This document shows, in pieces, positions 32,536 through 41,859 of a stretch of DNA of 64,000 nt. Each line of letters opens with the position of its first letter. Positions within the stretch are counted from its first letter, which is position 1. Location of the stretch: positions 372,001 through 436,000 of the forward strand of contig NZ_SRLH01000002.1 in assembly GCF_004745595.1 (NCBI RefSeq), in the 5' to 3' direction. Under the pieces are notes generated by a model, which saw only the letters and a list, made by a program, of their open reading frames with translations, did no database searches and was not told the origin of the DNA. A program made the translations under genes and the position numbers. The stretch comes from Flavobacterium humi (lineage in GTDB: Bacteria; Bacteroidota; Bacteroidia; Flavobacteriales; Flavobacteriaceae).

Positions 32536-34914
32536 TTATAGTGTTATCAATTGATTTTTGGTTTGGTTTTTGGAATGGCCTGCGGTCGCCTTTTGGGGCA
32601 TTTCCTTGTTTTGCCTGGCTTTTTCAATGGCCAGCCTGGCAATCAGGTAACTCACGGTCGATTCAGCGCCCTGGTTGAGATTGATGTAATTTTCCTCTAC
32701 ACCGTCATAACATCCTCCGGTACAAGGGTTGTACACAATTTTGTTCAGATGGTTTTTTCCCAGGAACCAGCTAAAGGCGATTTCCAGTTTATCCAGGTAA
32801 TTATCTTCTTTAAAAACATCGCTAAACCTGCTCAGGGCCAAAATTGTATACGCCACGTCAATGGGCTGCTCACCGCCTATTTTTTCGGTAGTGATCTCAT
32901 CACCATTGTGCAGCCATCCTTTATTGGAAATGACTTTTATGTGGCTGTTCCTGAATATTTTTGACAGTAGGAAATCGAACGATGCTTTAGCAATTTGTAA
33001 ATATTTTTCATCGTCGATTGCCATCCAGGCACACAATAAAGCTTCAGACAAAATGCTGTTGGCATACGTCATATAACCTTCAAACCACTGCCATTGCTGG
33101 CTAGATTCATGTTTGTACATCTGCACCAACCTGTCGGCAAGATGCTTTAGTATCAATGTATTCTCCACAGAACTGTTTTGCCTGTTGCTGTAATAAATCC
33201 CTTTTATGATAAAAGCCATGGCGCGGGGCGAATGGATCTTGTTGACATTCGACAAGGTTTTGCTCATCATCTTTTGCGCTTTTGCCACTAATTTTTCGGG
33301 AAGGATATCCGATAAGGAAATCAAATACCCTAATGCCCAAATGGCTCTACCATTGGCATCCGCCAAATTGGTTTGGTTGTTTTGCCCTGTGAATTTCTTG
33401 CTTTCGTCTACATAATTCATAAAATAACCTTCAGGCTGCAGGCAATGTTTTATAAAATTGAAATACAGCAAGATATACTCCAGGTCCGATTCGTCCCTGG
33501 TGAGTTCGTAATGCTGGCACATGGCCACCAAAGCCCTGGCATTGTCATCTAACGTATAACCCGAGGCAATATCCGGCTGGTTGATGACCGAAAACTGGAT
33601 CATCCCGAAAGATGTGGTCAGTTTTTTGAAATGGTTCAGGTTGATTTCAGGGATTTTAAACTCCAGGGCAATATTTTCATTGATTTTTTCAAATAACAAA
33701 GCATGGGATATCGCTGAATTTTCCCAGGCATTAGGCGCCATGATATGCAATCCGTTGGAAGAGATTTCTTTCCTCAATTGCTCATCATCGAGCAAGGCGA
33801 TGACTTTTTCTGCCAATTGCTGCGAATCGCCAAAATCGATAATAAAACCGGTATCTTCTTTCAGGACTTCTTTGGCATGCGGTATGGGCGTGGAAATAAT
33901 CGGGCAGCCACAGCTTATCGCGTAAGAGAAAGTCCCGCTTACGGCCTGGTTGGGATCTTTGGCAGTAAATAAATATACATCGGTCAATTGCAGGTATTCC
34001 AGTAAATCCTGCAAAGGCAAATAGGCATTGACAAACCGGACATGGTCCTGGAGCTGCAGTTCTTTCACTTTTGCTTCTAATGCCTCGCGGTATTTTTCGC
34101 CTTCATTTTTAACTACCGAAGGATGTGTTTTCCCGATAATCAGGAATAGGGCATCCGGATGTTTTTTGATGATCGTCTGTAACGCTTCCACGGAAGTTTC
34201 AATGCTTTTCCCGGAACTTAACAATCCGAAGGTAGACAATACTTTCCGTCCTGCTACCTGGTATTTTTCTTTTAAAATATTTTTGTCGGTATGTTCCACC
34301 AAATGCGTTCCGTGGGGAATTACCGAAATTTTCTCTTTTGGGGTTTTGTAGTCCTGGATCAACAACTGCGATGCGGAATGGGTCATGACAATAACCGCTT
34401 CGGCAATGAAAATTATTTTTTGGACCATTTGTTTGAGAGAATCGCCAGGCTGCGGCAAAACAGTGTGGAACACAACCACAATCGGTTTTTTGACAGTGCT
34501 CATCAGCGTCATCAGGTCTTCTTCGTTAGATTTAAACAAACCGAATTCATGCTGGATCAGCACGATTTTGATATTGGGGTCTTCGTTGATCTTTTTAGCG
34601 AGTTTTACGTATGATTTGGGGTTGTCCGTTTCTAAAATATATTGGATTTCCGCCCCGTAGGTATGCTTTCCGTTTTCCAGGGCAGCCCTTTTTATGGAGA
34701 ATGATTTTTGAAACTTGTTTTCCAATGCTTTAATCAAATCCTGCGAATAGGTCGCGATACCACATTCCCTTGGAGGGAAAGAAGAAATGAACAGGACTTC
34801 CGCCGGCTTCTCTTCTTTTTTAGCCACAGGAATCCCTTGGGGGAAATTGATTTTATTTTGTTCTTTATCGAATGTTACGCGTGTTTTTTGGGTAAGGGTT
34901 TTATTTTTCATCAC
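32536..34914 (-). CDS. GT4 glycosyltransferase with C-terminal alpha/alpha domain
   Basis: 792 residues. About 40-420 is a GT-B glycosyltransferase of family 4 type: the N-terminal SSFPPRECGIATYSQDL, a mid-domain STFGLLSSGKSIE and the nucleotide-sugar-binding AVSGTFSYAISCGCPIISTPIPHAKEV region. About 430-775 is an alpha/alpha-toroid-like region with GYTLDDNARALVAMCQHYE and WFEGYMTYANSILSEALL. It overlaps the GH130 gene upstream by 14 bp. The pair may build and trim a mannose-containing glycan or stress-related glycoside; substrate unknown. Confidence 0.85.
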   Translation of the reverse strand: MMKNKTLTQKTRVTFDKEQNKINFPQGIPVAKKEEKPAEVLFISSFPPRECGIATYSQDLIKALENKFQKSFSIKRAALENGKHTYGAEIQYILETDNPKSYVKLAKKINEDPNIKIVLIQHEFGLFKSNEEDLMTLMSTVKKPIVVVFHTVLPQPGDSLKQMVQKIIFIAEAVIVMTHSASQLLIQDYKTPKEKISVIPHGTHLVEHTDKNILKEKYQVAGRKVLSTFGLLSSGKSIETSVEALQTIIKKHPDALFLIIGKTHPSVVKNEGEKYREALEAKVKELQLQDHVRFVNAYLPLQDLLEYLQLTDVYLFTAKDPNQAVSGTFSYAISCGCPIISTPIPHAKEVLKEDTGFIIDFGDSQQLAEKVIALLDDEQLRKEISSNGLHIMAPNAWENSAISHALLFEKINENIALEFKIPEINLNHFKKLTTSFGMIQFSVINQPDIASGYTLDDNARALVAMCQHYELTRDESDLEYILLYFNFIKHCLQPEGYFMNYVDESKKFTGQNNQTNLADANGRAIWALGYLISLSDILPEKLVAKAQKMMSKTLSNVNKIHSPRAMAFIIKGIYYSNRQNSSVENTLILKHLADRLVQMYKHESSQQWQWFEGYMTYANSILSEALLCAWMAIDDEKYLQIAKASFDFLLSKIFRNSHIKVISNKGWLHNGDEITTEKIGGEQPIDVAYTILALSRFSDVFKEDNYLDKLEIAFSWFLGKNHLNKIVYNPCTGGCYDGVEENYINLNQGAESTVSYLIARLAIEKARQNKEMPQKATAGHSKNQTKNQLITL

Positions 34915-35938
34915 TAGTAAGTATTAATTCGTTTAACAATTCTGATAAGCTAACAGTGGCACAGGCTATTTGCCTGTCGGCGGCGCCGTAATAAATGTAA
35001 ATCGTGTCTCCGATGACAACTGTACCGGTCGGGAAGCAAACATTGTTGACCTCTCCTTTTAACTCCCATTCCTGATCCGGTTTAAACAAAGGATACGGCA
35101 ATCTGGCAATCTCCCTGGAAGGGTCTTCCAGGTCTAGCAAAGCCACACAGGCACAATATACATATCCGTTGATGCTGTCATGGACGCCGTGGTATATGAT
35201 AAGCCAGCCTTTATCGGTTTCTATCGGAGGGCATCCGCCACCCAGGTAACTTGCCTCATGCTTGTGTTTAGGTGCCAGGACGATATGCTTTTCAAAATCA
35301 AGGAAATAATTCTGCCAAAATTCAGTAGTCAGGTCTTCCAGGCGTTCGACGGCGGCAATTTGCATGTCAGGTTTTATGCGGTGCAGGAAATACAATTTTT
35401 TATTTATCCTTCTCGGGAAAAAAATAACATTCTTATCCCAAACCATCATCTTTTTACCTTTGAGTTCCTTGATTCGTTCGTGTTCGTTGTACCGTCTGTA
35501 TTTTATATTCAGGTTTCCTTTATAGCTGATCAAACGGTTAAACTCGTCGTACATGATTTGGGGAACCATCAAACCGTGTTTTTCCCAAACCAGCAAATCT
35601 TTTGAGGTAGCCAGGGCTCCTAAAGCATTTACACCGTCATAGGCTGTATAGGTCATGTAAAACAAGTCGTCTATTTTTACAATCCGGGGATCTTCAATCC
35701 CGTGGCTTTCAAATTCAAATTGAGGGAAAAGCACCGGTATCCCCAGCCTTTCTTTTACTTCAAGCACCGATTGGAGCTTGCAATATCCGATACTCGAATA
35801 ATTGTTTTTGGCAACGGCCCTGTAAAAAATATGGATAAAGTCACCGTACTGGATCACGGCAGGATTCAAGACACCATCTACTTCAAATCCTAAAGATGTT
35901 TTCTGCAGGATAATACCTTCCTTTTTAGCTGCTATCAT
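34901..35938 (-). CDS. GH130-family glycoside phosphorylase/hydrolase
   Basis: 345 residues forming a five-bladed beta-propeller. Motifs typical of GH130 are seen: IFYRAVAKNN near the start, the catalytic HGIEDPRIV with Asp, YLGGGCPPIETDKGWLIIYHG and the IYYGAADRQIACA ending. GH130 enzymes phosphorolyse or hydrolyse beta-mannosides. It is the first gene of a unit with the GT4 protein, the small basic protein and the receiver-domain protein. Its promoter-like element is at 35995-36031. Confidence 0.88.
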   Translation of the reverse strand: MIAAKKEGIILQKTSLGFEVDGVLNPAVIQYGDFIHIFYRAVAKNNYSSIGYCKLQSVLEVKERLGIPVLFPQFEFESHGIEDPRIVKIDDLFYMTYTAYDGVNALGALATSKDLLVWEKHGLMVPQIMYDEFNRLISYKGNLNIKYRRYNEHERIKELKGKKMMVWDKNVIFFPRRINKKLYFLHRIKPDMQIAAVERLEDLTTEFWQNYFLDFEKHIVLAPKHKHEASYLGGGCPPIETDKGWLIIYHGVHDSINGYVYCACVALLDLEDPSREIARLPYPLFKPDQEWELKGEVNNVCFPTGTVVIGDTIYIYYGAADRQIACATVSLSELLNELILTSDEK

Positions 35939-35994
35939 AATCTTCTTTTTTTAAATGAGCGCATCATAAAGTTCGTCTTATACCCTTGAAAACT

Positions 35995-36031
35995 ATTTAT
36001 ATAACTTTTATTTAAAATTATATTATTCACA
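35995..36031 (-). promoter_or_regulatory. Shared bipartite promoter-like element (site 4)
   Basis: On the minus strand GTGAATAAT, 16 nt, GTTATATAAATA. It is 56 bp before the ATG of the GH130 gene. Confidence 0.7.
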
Positions 36032-36037
36032 GATTCC

Positions 36038-36069
36038 AAAAAAAGGGCTGTTGAATCCAACAGCCCTTA
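36038..36069 (-). terminator. terminator of the OmpA gene
   Basis: 11-bp perfect stem AAGGGCTGTTG / CAACAGCCCTT with a 4-nt loop. On the minus strand it is followed by T residues. It separates the OmpA gene from the GH130 promoter element. Confidence 0.92.
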
Positions 36070-36090
36070 ACCAAAAAAACAAAACAAATA

Positions 36091-37545
36091 TTAATATGTG
36101 GTTTTCAATTCAACCCTTCTGTTTTTAGCTCTTCCCAACGCTGTTTTGTTAGTAGCGACCGGTTTGCTTTCGCCAAGCCCCAATCCTGTTAATCGGGATT
36201 CAGAAATGCCTTTGCCTATTAAATAATTCTTAACGGACTCGGTACGTTTTTGGGATAAAGCCTTATTGAATTCGTCTGATCCATTGCTGTCGGTATGGCC
36301 TTCAATAATCAGGTTAGCACCTTCATAACGGTTCAATATTTTCGATAATTCATCCAATTGGTCTAAAGAAGCGACTTTTAATTTGTCACTGTTATTTTCG
36401 AAGAAAATCTTACTACCGATGTAGGTGATTTTCTTGGCATCTTCTTTTGTAATTTCCGGGCAGCCTTTATTGGCTATATTGCCTTTTACTTTAGGGCAGC
36501 GGTCATCAATATCTGGTACACCGTCACCGTCATTGTCAGGACAGCCTTTTAAACTTACCGGGCCAGCTGCATCAGGGCAACGGTCATCGTCGTTAAGGAC
36601 GCCGTCTTTGTCACTGTCTAAAGGACATCCTGTGGCATCTACCTTGTTTCCGCTTTTGGTATTAGGGCATTTGTCATCTATATCGGCTACACCATCCCTA
36701 TCGGCATCAGGGCAGCCTTTCAGGGCGGAAGAACCGGCAAGGTCAGGGCAACGGTCGGTTGCATCAGATATGCCGTCGTTATCGCGGTCAGGACAGCCGT
36801 TCAGGTTTTTAGATCCGGCTACATCCGGGCATCCATCCATATAATCGGCAATGCCGTCATTATCCTTATCAAGCGGGCAACCGTTTTTATCGACAGCTGC
36901 TCCGGCAGGCGTATCAGGACATTTATCCTTTTGATCGGAAACACCATCGTTATCGGTATCTTTCGTATCCCCGAAATTAAATGTCAATCCGGCCGTATGG
37001 AAAAGAAAATCATCATCTTTGCCGGCGAGCGCACCGTCTCTTGCATCATTATTGGTAAAAAGGAATGTTTCCTGCAGGTTAAACATGATAGAAGGAGTCA
37101 GCCTGAAATTGATCCCACCACCCGCAGTAGGCAAAGCGGAATCTATTTTTTCTTTATGGAAATTAAGTTGGTTGTCAAAAAGAATGGCTCCTATACCACC
37201 AAAGGCGTAAGGTCTGACAATGGCTTCCGGGCCTGTAAAATTAAATCGTAAATTTAAGGAAGCAGAACTAAAATCGCTTTTGAAACCAGTTGTCCCGTCG
37301 TTGTAACCTAACGTCCCTCTGGTAAAAAAGGCATTAATGTCAAAGTGCCTCCCCAAATACCGGGAAACCGACAAACCTCCGAAACCATACATTGTATTAT
37401 CTGTTTTATAGAAATCATGGCCAAGATCACCATGATATTGAACCACACCTCCATGAAGGCCTATATTCCATTTTTTATCTTCCGTTTGTGCCCTAACGGT
37501 TAATGCAGATGCCAAGCATATACATAAGCAGAGAAATTTTTCCAT
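36091..37545 (-). CDS. OmpA-family protein with TSP3 repeats
   Basis: 484 residues. After a signal peptide (ending LTVRAQ) comes an eight-strand-type barrel (about 20-195), then about six calcium-binding thrombospondin type 3 repeats (about 196-365, repeating DNDGVxDxxDxCPD), then a C-terminal OmpA domain (about 370-484, IEGHTDSNGSDEFNKALSQK and NRRVEL) that binds peptidoglycan. It links outer membrane to cell wall. It is a single gene with its own promoter element and terminator. Assignment is secure. Confidence 0.95.
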   Translation of the reverse strand: MEKFLCLCICLASALTVRAQTEDKKWNIGLHGGVVQYHGDLGHDFYKTDNTMYGFGGLSVSRYLGRHFDINAFFTRGTLGYNDGTTGFKSDFSSASLNLRFNFTGPEAIVRPYAFGGIGAILFDNQLNFHKEKIDSALPTAGGGINFRLTPSIMFNLQETFLFTNNDARDGALAGKDDDFLFHTAGLTFNFGDTKDTDNDGVSDQKDKCPDTPAGAAVDKNGCPLDKDNDGIADYMDGCPDVAGSKNLNGCPDRDNDGISDATDRCPDLAGSSALKGCPDADRDGVADIDDKCPNTKSGNKVDATGCPLDSDKDGVLNDDDRCPDAAGPVSLKGCPDNDGDGVPDIDDRCPKVKGNIANKGCPEITKEDAKKITYIGSKIFFENNSDKLKVASLDQLDELSKILNRYEGANLIIEGHTDSNGSDEFNKALSQKRTESVKNYLIGKGISESRLTGLGLGESKPVATNKTALGRAKNRRVELKTTY

Positions 37546-37597
37546 TATGTTTAGTATTTAAGTTATGAGTCAAAGTTCAAGAACATCATAAGAACAT

Positions 37598-37634
37598 GTG
37601 TTACAAAACTTTTCCAATAATTTGCATTATTCAC
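37598..37634 (-). promoter_or_regulatory. Shared bipartite promoter-like element (site 5)
   Basis: On the minus strand GTGAATAAT, 16 nt, GTTTTGTAACAC, 52 bp before the OmpA ATG. Both boxes match the consensus exactly. Confidence 0.8.
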
Positions 37635-37665
37635 ATACTGATTTCAAGCACTTTACCTGTTGGTT

Positions 37666-38766
37666 TTATTCTTTTTTGGTACCAAACAAGCGAATTCTTA
37701 TTTTTTCGATAAAAGGGATGCCCGATTGTTGGCTTTCGATTTCCCCTACCAAAAAACCATACGGTTTGAGCATTTCAATATGGTCGCAAATGATTTTGAA
37801 TATTGCGGTAACGGGAATGGCCAGGATGATACCCGGTATTCCCCAAAGTAGTTCTCCCAATACCAGTGCAATGATGGTAAATAAGGAATTGATCCTTACC
37901 TGAGGGCCTAATATCAAAGGTTCCAATAGCCAGCCTTGTATGAATTGCACAGTTCCGTACACTACGGCAATACCAACCAAAACAGAAAATTCGGCTCCAT
38001 GCATAGCCGTTACCAGAAGCGTAAGAGTCGTTCCGGTAATATTACCTACAAATGGTATAATCTCGAGTAGGCCGCAGAGTATGGCAAAGAAAATAGCATT
38101 TTCTACCCCTAGAACACTAAAACCGATGCCATACATGACCCATAAACAAACAATCATTTTAGAAAGCCCCACAAGATATTGCTGGGAAACTTTGGAAGCG
38201 CTGTACATAATTTTCCCCATTTCCTTCCGTTGGGACATTTTGACCAGCTTAAGCAGGAAATCCTTAATGTGGGCACGGTAGTACAGCAACAAGACAAAAT
38301 AAACGATGACCAAAATAAAATTGGTAAACAGATAAGCGATCGATCCGGCTACCATTTGCATGATAGTCGTGTAAGACGGCTGTTCTTTTTTGATGATTTT
38401 TAATTGCTCCTCGACCGAAATGCCCAAGTGATCGAAGATGTAATCCTGGGCCTGGGCGCTAACTTCCATGCTTCTTTGTTTGATCAGGGCAAAATCATCG
38501 ATCAGGTCAGAAATTTTCCAGGAAAGAAGTGTCACAAAACCAGCTATGATCAGGGATAATGTAAATAAACACAAAAAAGCCGCCAAGCCTTTTGAAAGGT
38601 TCTTTCTTTCCATCCAATTGCAGAAAGGCAAAAAAAGCGTAGCTAAAATACCTCCGATGCACAACGGCATCAAAAAACCTTTTGAATAATACAATCCTGC
38701 AAATACAAGGATAACGAGCAGTATTTTTTTAATGACTGACGATATGGTAAGTGTAGTTGTCATCAT
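37666..38766 (-). CDS. AI-2E-family transporter (PerM-like)
   Basis: 366 residues from the Met-Met at 38766. A longer frame starts at 38832, but that ATG would lie only 7 bp from the promoter-like element at 38839-38875, so the shorter start is preferred. About seven or eight hydrophobic segments, a mid-protein loop and the late motif GILLAIPVTAIFKIICDH-like region fit the AI-2E/PerM permease family. Family members export or exchange small molecules; the substrate here is unknown. Confidence 0.88.
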   Translation of the reverse strand: MMTTTLTISSVIKKILLVILVFAGLYYSKGFLMPLCIGGILATLFLPFCNWMERKNLSKGLAAFLCLFTLSLIIAGFVTLLSWKISDLIDDFALIKQRSMEVSAQAQDYIFDHLGISVEEQLKIIKKEQPSYTTIMQMVAGSIAYLFTNFILVIVYFVLLLYYRAHIKDFLLKLVKMSQRKEMGKIMYSASKVSQQYLVGLSKMIVCLWVMYGIGFSVLGVENAIFFAILCGLLEIIPFVGNITGTTLTLLVTAMHGAEFSVLVGIAVVYGTVQFIQGWLLEPLILGPQVRINSLFTIIALVLGELLWGIPGIILAIPVTAIFKIICDHIEMLKPYGFLVGEIESQQSGIPFIEKIRIRLFGTKKE

Positions 38767-38838
38767 TCCATTTTTGATTATCAGATGGCTTCTAAAGCGA
38801 AAAACCATCTGTAAAATTGGATGTATTTCCAACTAAAA

Positions 38839-38875
38839 CTCTTACACAATTCCGTAAAATAATTCTATTATTTAC
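38839..38875 (-). promoter_or_regulatory. Shared bipartite promoter-like element (site 6)
   Basis: On the minus strand GTAAATAAT, 16 nt, ATTGTGTAAGAG, 72 bp before the chosen ATG of the AI-2E-family gene. The downstream box is the most diverged of the five stronger sites. Confidence 0.6.
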
Positions 38876-38892
38876 ATTTTATGTGCAGTTCT

Positions 38893-38922
38893 GAAAAAAC
38901 GGAAACAGTGCTAATTCCTGTT
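38893..38922 (-). terminator. weak terminator at the end of the flexirubin operon
   Basis: On the minus strand AACAG and CTGTT pair around a loop that contains the stop codon, followed by TCCGTTTTTT. The stem is short, so this is tentative. Confidence 0.35.
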
Positions 38923-40200
38923 GTCTATAAAATGCGTCGGTTTCCTGCTCATCGGGGAAAAAACCAGTTTATGAAGTACATCGGCAGGTGCAAATTCCAC
39001 CTTTGGGGTAACGCGCAGTTTTGCCCTGAAATGATCCTTGATCTGGGTCAGGAGTTCTTCCGTGTTTTCTTTGGCAGCAATCCTGATCAGGATTTCATCG
39101 GTACCTAAATCATTAGTGGAAATTTCGATGATATGGTTTTGGATGGCTTCAAAATACGTTAATAAATCATGCATCGCCGGCGGGTATAATGTAGTCCCCT
39201 TGTATTTGATCATGTGTTGTTTCCGTCCTACAACAGGGCCGACACGCATAGTGTTCCTGCCGCACAGGCAAGGATCGGTGTGCAGTTTAACAATGTCGCC
39301 TGTTTTAAACCGCAGCAAAGGAAGGGCTTCGATGCCTAAAGTAGTAATGGTCAATTCGCCACTTTCGCCTTCTGCAACGGGTTTGTTGTCCTCGTCCAGG
39401 ACTTCAGTAATGATTAATTCCGGGTGATGGTGCCCACCTTTGAGCTGCTGGCATTCGGTGAAAGCAGTGCTCATTTCTGTGGAAGCATAGGTGGAAAACA
39501 ATTGGACATTCCATTTTCCTGTTATTTTTTCGGCCAAAACAGAAGGGGAAAAATCCTGGTTCCGAAGCGATTCTCCAATACAAATTACACCTTTCACACT
39601 GGAAGCGTTGTAATCGATGTGGTTTGCTTCAGCGAATTCTATCATTTTCAGCAAAAAAGACGGTACGGCAATCAGGTATTTAGGATTGTATTTCAAAATG
39701 GAATCCCATTGCAGTTCCGGTATTCCGGCACCTACCCGTATCACTCCTGCTCCTAATTTCCTCAATCCCAGAAAATAAGCCAATCCAGCCATAAACTTAC
39801 GGTCCAGTGTTGTCATAAGCTGTACAACATCTCCTTCCTGTATTCCGGCGCAGGCAAAAGAGATGGCTTCATTATAGGCAAGCCGGTCTAAATCCTTATC
39901 GGTCAAGCCGAAAGTAACCGGGTTCCCCAATGTCCCTGAAGTGGTAGCATAGTCAATAATCTTATGCATCGGCACACAAAAAAAAGCATCGTTATTTTCC
40001 TGAAGATCCGTTTTGGTGGTAACCGGAAGCCGTTGCAAATCCTCGATCGTTTTTATGGAACGGATATCCACTTTGTGTTTAGCGAACAGGGCTTTGTAAT
40101 AAGGAGAATTCCCGCTAAGGTATTCCAGCGTCTGTTTCAGTTTCTGTTCCTGTAACTGCTTTATCTCTTCCAAAGAGGCTTTTTCTATTGCGGGTATCAT
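38911..40200 (-). CDS. AMP-forming acyl/aryl-CoA (or ACP) ligase, PaaK-like
   Basis: 429 residues, the length of phenylacetate-CoA ligase family enzymes. The ATP-binding loop YATTSGTLGNPVTFG is at about 84-98, a FSTYASTEMS motif matches the adenylate-binding segment, and LLRFKTGDIV the hinge region. It should activate a carboxylic acid by adenylation; in this pigment operon the likely substrate is an aromatic acid (cinnamate or 4-coumarate-type starter) for loading. It is the last gene of the operon and overlaps the C45 gene by 4 bp. Confidence 0.85.
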   Translation of the reverse strand: MIPAIEKASLEEIKQLQEQKLKQTLEYLSGNSPYYKALFAKHKVDIRSIKTIEDLQRLPVTTKTDLQENNDAFFCVPMHKIIDYATTSGTLGNPVTFGLTDKDLDRLAYNEAISFACAGIQEGDVVQLMTTLDRKFMAGLAYFLGLRKLGAGVIRVGAGIPELQWDSILKYNPKYLIAVPSFLLKMIEFAEANHIDYNASSVKGVICIGESLRNQDFSPSVLAEKITGKWNVQLFSTYASTEMSTAFTECQQLKGGHHHPELIITEVLDEDNKPVAEGESGELTITTLGIEALPLLRFKTGDIVKLHTDPCLCGRNTMRVGPVVGRKQHMIKYKGTTLYPPAMHDLLTYFEAIQNHIIEISTNDLGTDEILIRIAAKENTEELLTQIKDHFRAKLRVTPKVEFAPADVLHKLVFSPMSRKPTHFIDNRN

Positions 40201-41858
40201 TTTCTTCTTCTTATTTTTTTTAGGTATTTTTCGATGCGGATCCTGTCCGGTACGGTCGTGATTTCTTTGGCAAGCGCTTTTTCGAATTCCGCCTGCGCAG
40301 CAATATACCTCCTTTTTCCAAAATAATATTGGCCGGCCTTATCATATACCATCCAGAAATCAGGATTGAGATTTTGGTAAGCGGTTATAAAAGCATCATC
40401 CAAAGTTTCTTTTTGGGCAATGGCCTTATCGATTATCTTGCTTTGCTCCTTATATTTTTCATAATTCCGGTACGCTTCCGAATCCAGGAAACCGTCTTTG
40501 GGGATGTTTAACGAATTGGTCCCTAAAACTACAAAATCATTTTCTTTTTTGCTAAAAATGGCATTCAGGTCATAGGCCACGTACTCTCCTAACTGGTAGG
40601 GGTTGGAAGAAACCCACACTCTCCGGCTCTCCGGTTTGAAAATAATACTGTGGTGCGCTATCAACTGGTTTATTCCTTTTTCGTTTCCGTAGCCGATTTT
40701 TTTGTCTTTCAGCCCTTTTGTGTCCCTTAGGATCTCAGCCATTTTTAACGGATTCATCTGTTCTTTTTCCGATAATAATTCATTCATTCTATCTAAACGG
40801 TATTTCGAATGCCCTGTTGCGATGGTTTCCAGGTTCCTTTCATCGGTTTTGTAAGCATCGCTTTGAAAATGGTTGGAACAGACAAGCTGGTCGTTGTTTT
40901 GAACGTCATAAAGGCCAAAATTATTAGGGGAAACCTCGATTAAAACCGCCTTTTTGTCCTGCGCGCTGCCTACCATAATAGATTCCGAAACAAACACTTG
41001 CCTCTTTTTGGCTATCGCTATGGCCTGATCAATATTGGCGGCATATTGTAAAATTTCCCTTGCCACGATAGAAATGGGCGTTTTGGCTACAAGCGGGATT
41101 TTTGATTTTCCTGCGTTGATTGTCACTGTCAGGCCTTCTTTATTCATCCCCGAAACCACTCCTACCATACCTCCCCAGGTAACCATCATAAACGGATGCC
41201 CTTGGTCGGGCGTTATAAACGCGACTATTTTGTCTTCGGCAAATTCATCTCCTGCATAAAAATCGAAATTCCGCCCTATCAGCAATTCACCATCATCGGT
41301 TTTAGCGCCCCAGACCGCCATGGAAGAGCAACCCACCAAAGCCAAGTCCTGCATCGCATGGCCGATATCGTGCGCCCCGTGAAGATAAAGGCTTCGTAAG
41401 TATTTAGGGGCAACCCAGTTGAAATCATCTGACGTATATTGCGAAATGCCGTAAATCTCAGACTGGTATTCTTCCGGGATATTTATGTATAATTTTCGGT
41501 TGTACCAATTCAGGAAACCCCGAAGGAGCCTTTGCTTGAATTTGGATGGAATAAAGGTCTGGATCCTGGAGAAGAAAAGCTCTTGCTGCTTTTTAACCAT
41601 AGGTTCCGAAAGCGCTCCGATGGTCAGCCCTCTTTGCAGAGGATCTCCCGAAACATACAATTCCCAGAGTTTCTGCTTGTTTTTGATCAGGTAATTGGGC
41701 CCCGATGAAAAAAGTGTATCCGAATGTTTTACAACAACCGGTTTCGCCTGGCTGTACCCTTTTAGCTCCGGCTGATGATGGATCGATTTAGAGATTCCGC
41801 AGGAAAAGAAGGAAAACAATATTCCGGTAAAAAAGGCTATTTTAATTTTAATCTTCAT
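40197..41858 (-). CDS. Lipoprotein with C45/acyltransferase-type Ntn-hydrolase domain
   Basis: 553 residues. A lipoprotein signal ends at Cys20 (LFSFFSC). The core resembles the acyl-CoA:6-aminopenicillanate acyltransferase/C45 family: the putative nucleophile Cys177 in VGCSSMAVWG, then LIGRNFDFYAG, and VTWGGMVGVVSGMNKEGLTV. A TPR-like C-terminal end follows. The mature protein would sit in the periplasm or outer membrane. In a pigment operon it could form or cleave the ester/amide link between polyene acyl chain and partner; this is inferred. Confidence 0.75.
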   Translation of the reverse strand: MKIKIKIAFFTGILFSFFSCGISKSIHHQPELKGYSQAKPVVVKHSDTLFSSGPNYLIKNKQKLWELYVSGDPLQRGLTIGALSEPMVKKQQELFFSRIQTFIPSKFKQRLLRGFLNWYNRKLYINIPEEYQSEIYGISQYTSDDFNWVAPKYLRSLYLHGAHDIGHAMQDLALVGCSSMAVWGAKTDDGELLIGRNFDFYAGDEFAEDKIVAFITPDQGHPFMMVTWGGMVGVVSGMNKEGLTVTINAGKSKIPLVAKTPISIVAREILQYAANIDQAIAIAKKRQVFVSESIMVGSAQDKKAVLIEVSPNNFGLYDVQNNDQLVCSNHFQSDAYKTDERNLETIATGHSKYRLDRMNELLSEKEQMNPLKMAEILRDTKGLKDKKIGYGNEKGINQLIAHHSIIFKPESRRVWVSSNPYQLGEYVAYDLNAIFSKKENDFVVLGTNSLNIPKDGFLDSEAYRNYEKYKEQSKIIDKAIAQKETLDDAFITAYQNLNPDFWMVYDKAGQYYFGKRRYIAAQAEFEKALAKEITTVPDRIRIEKYLKKIRRRK

Positions 41859-41859
41859 T

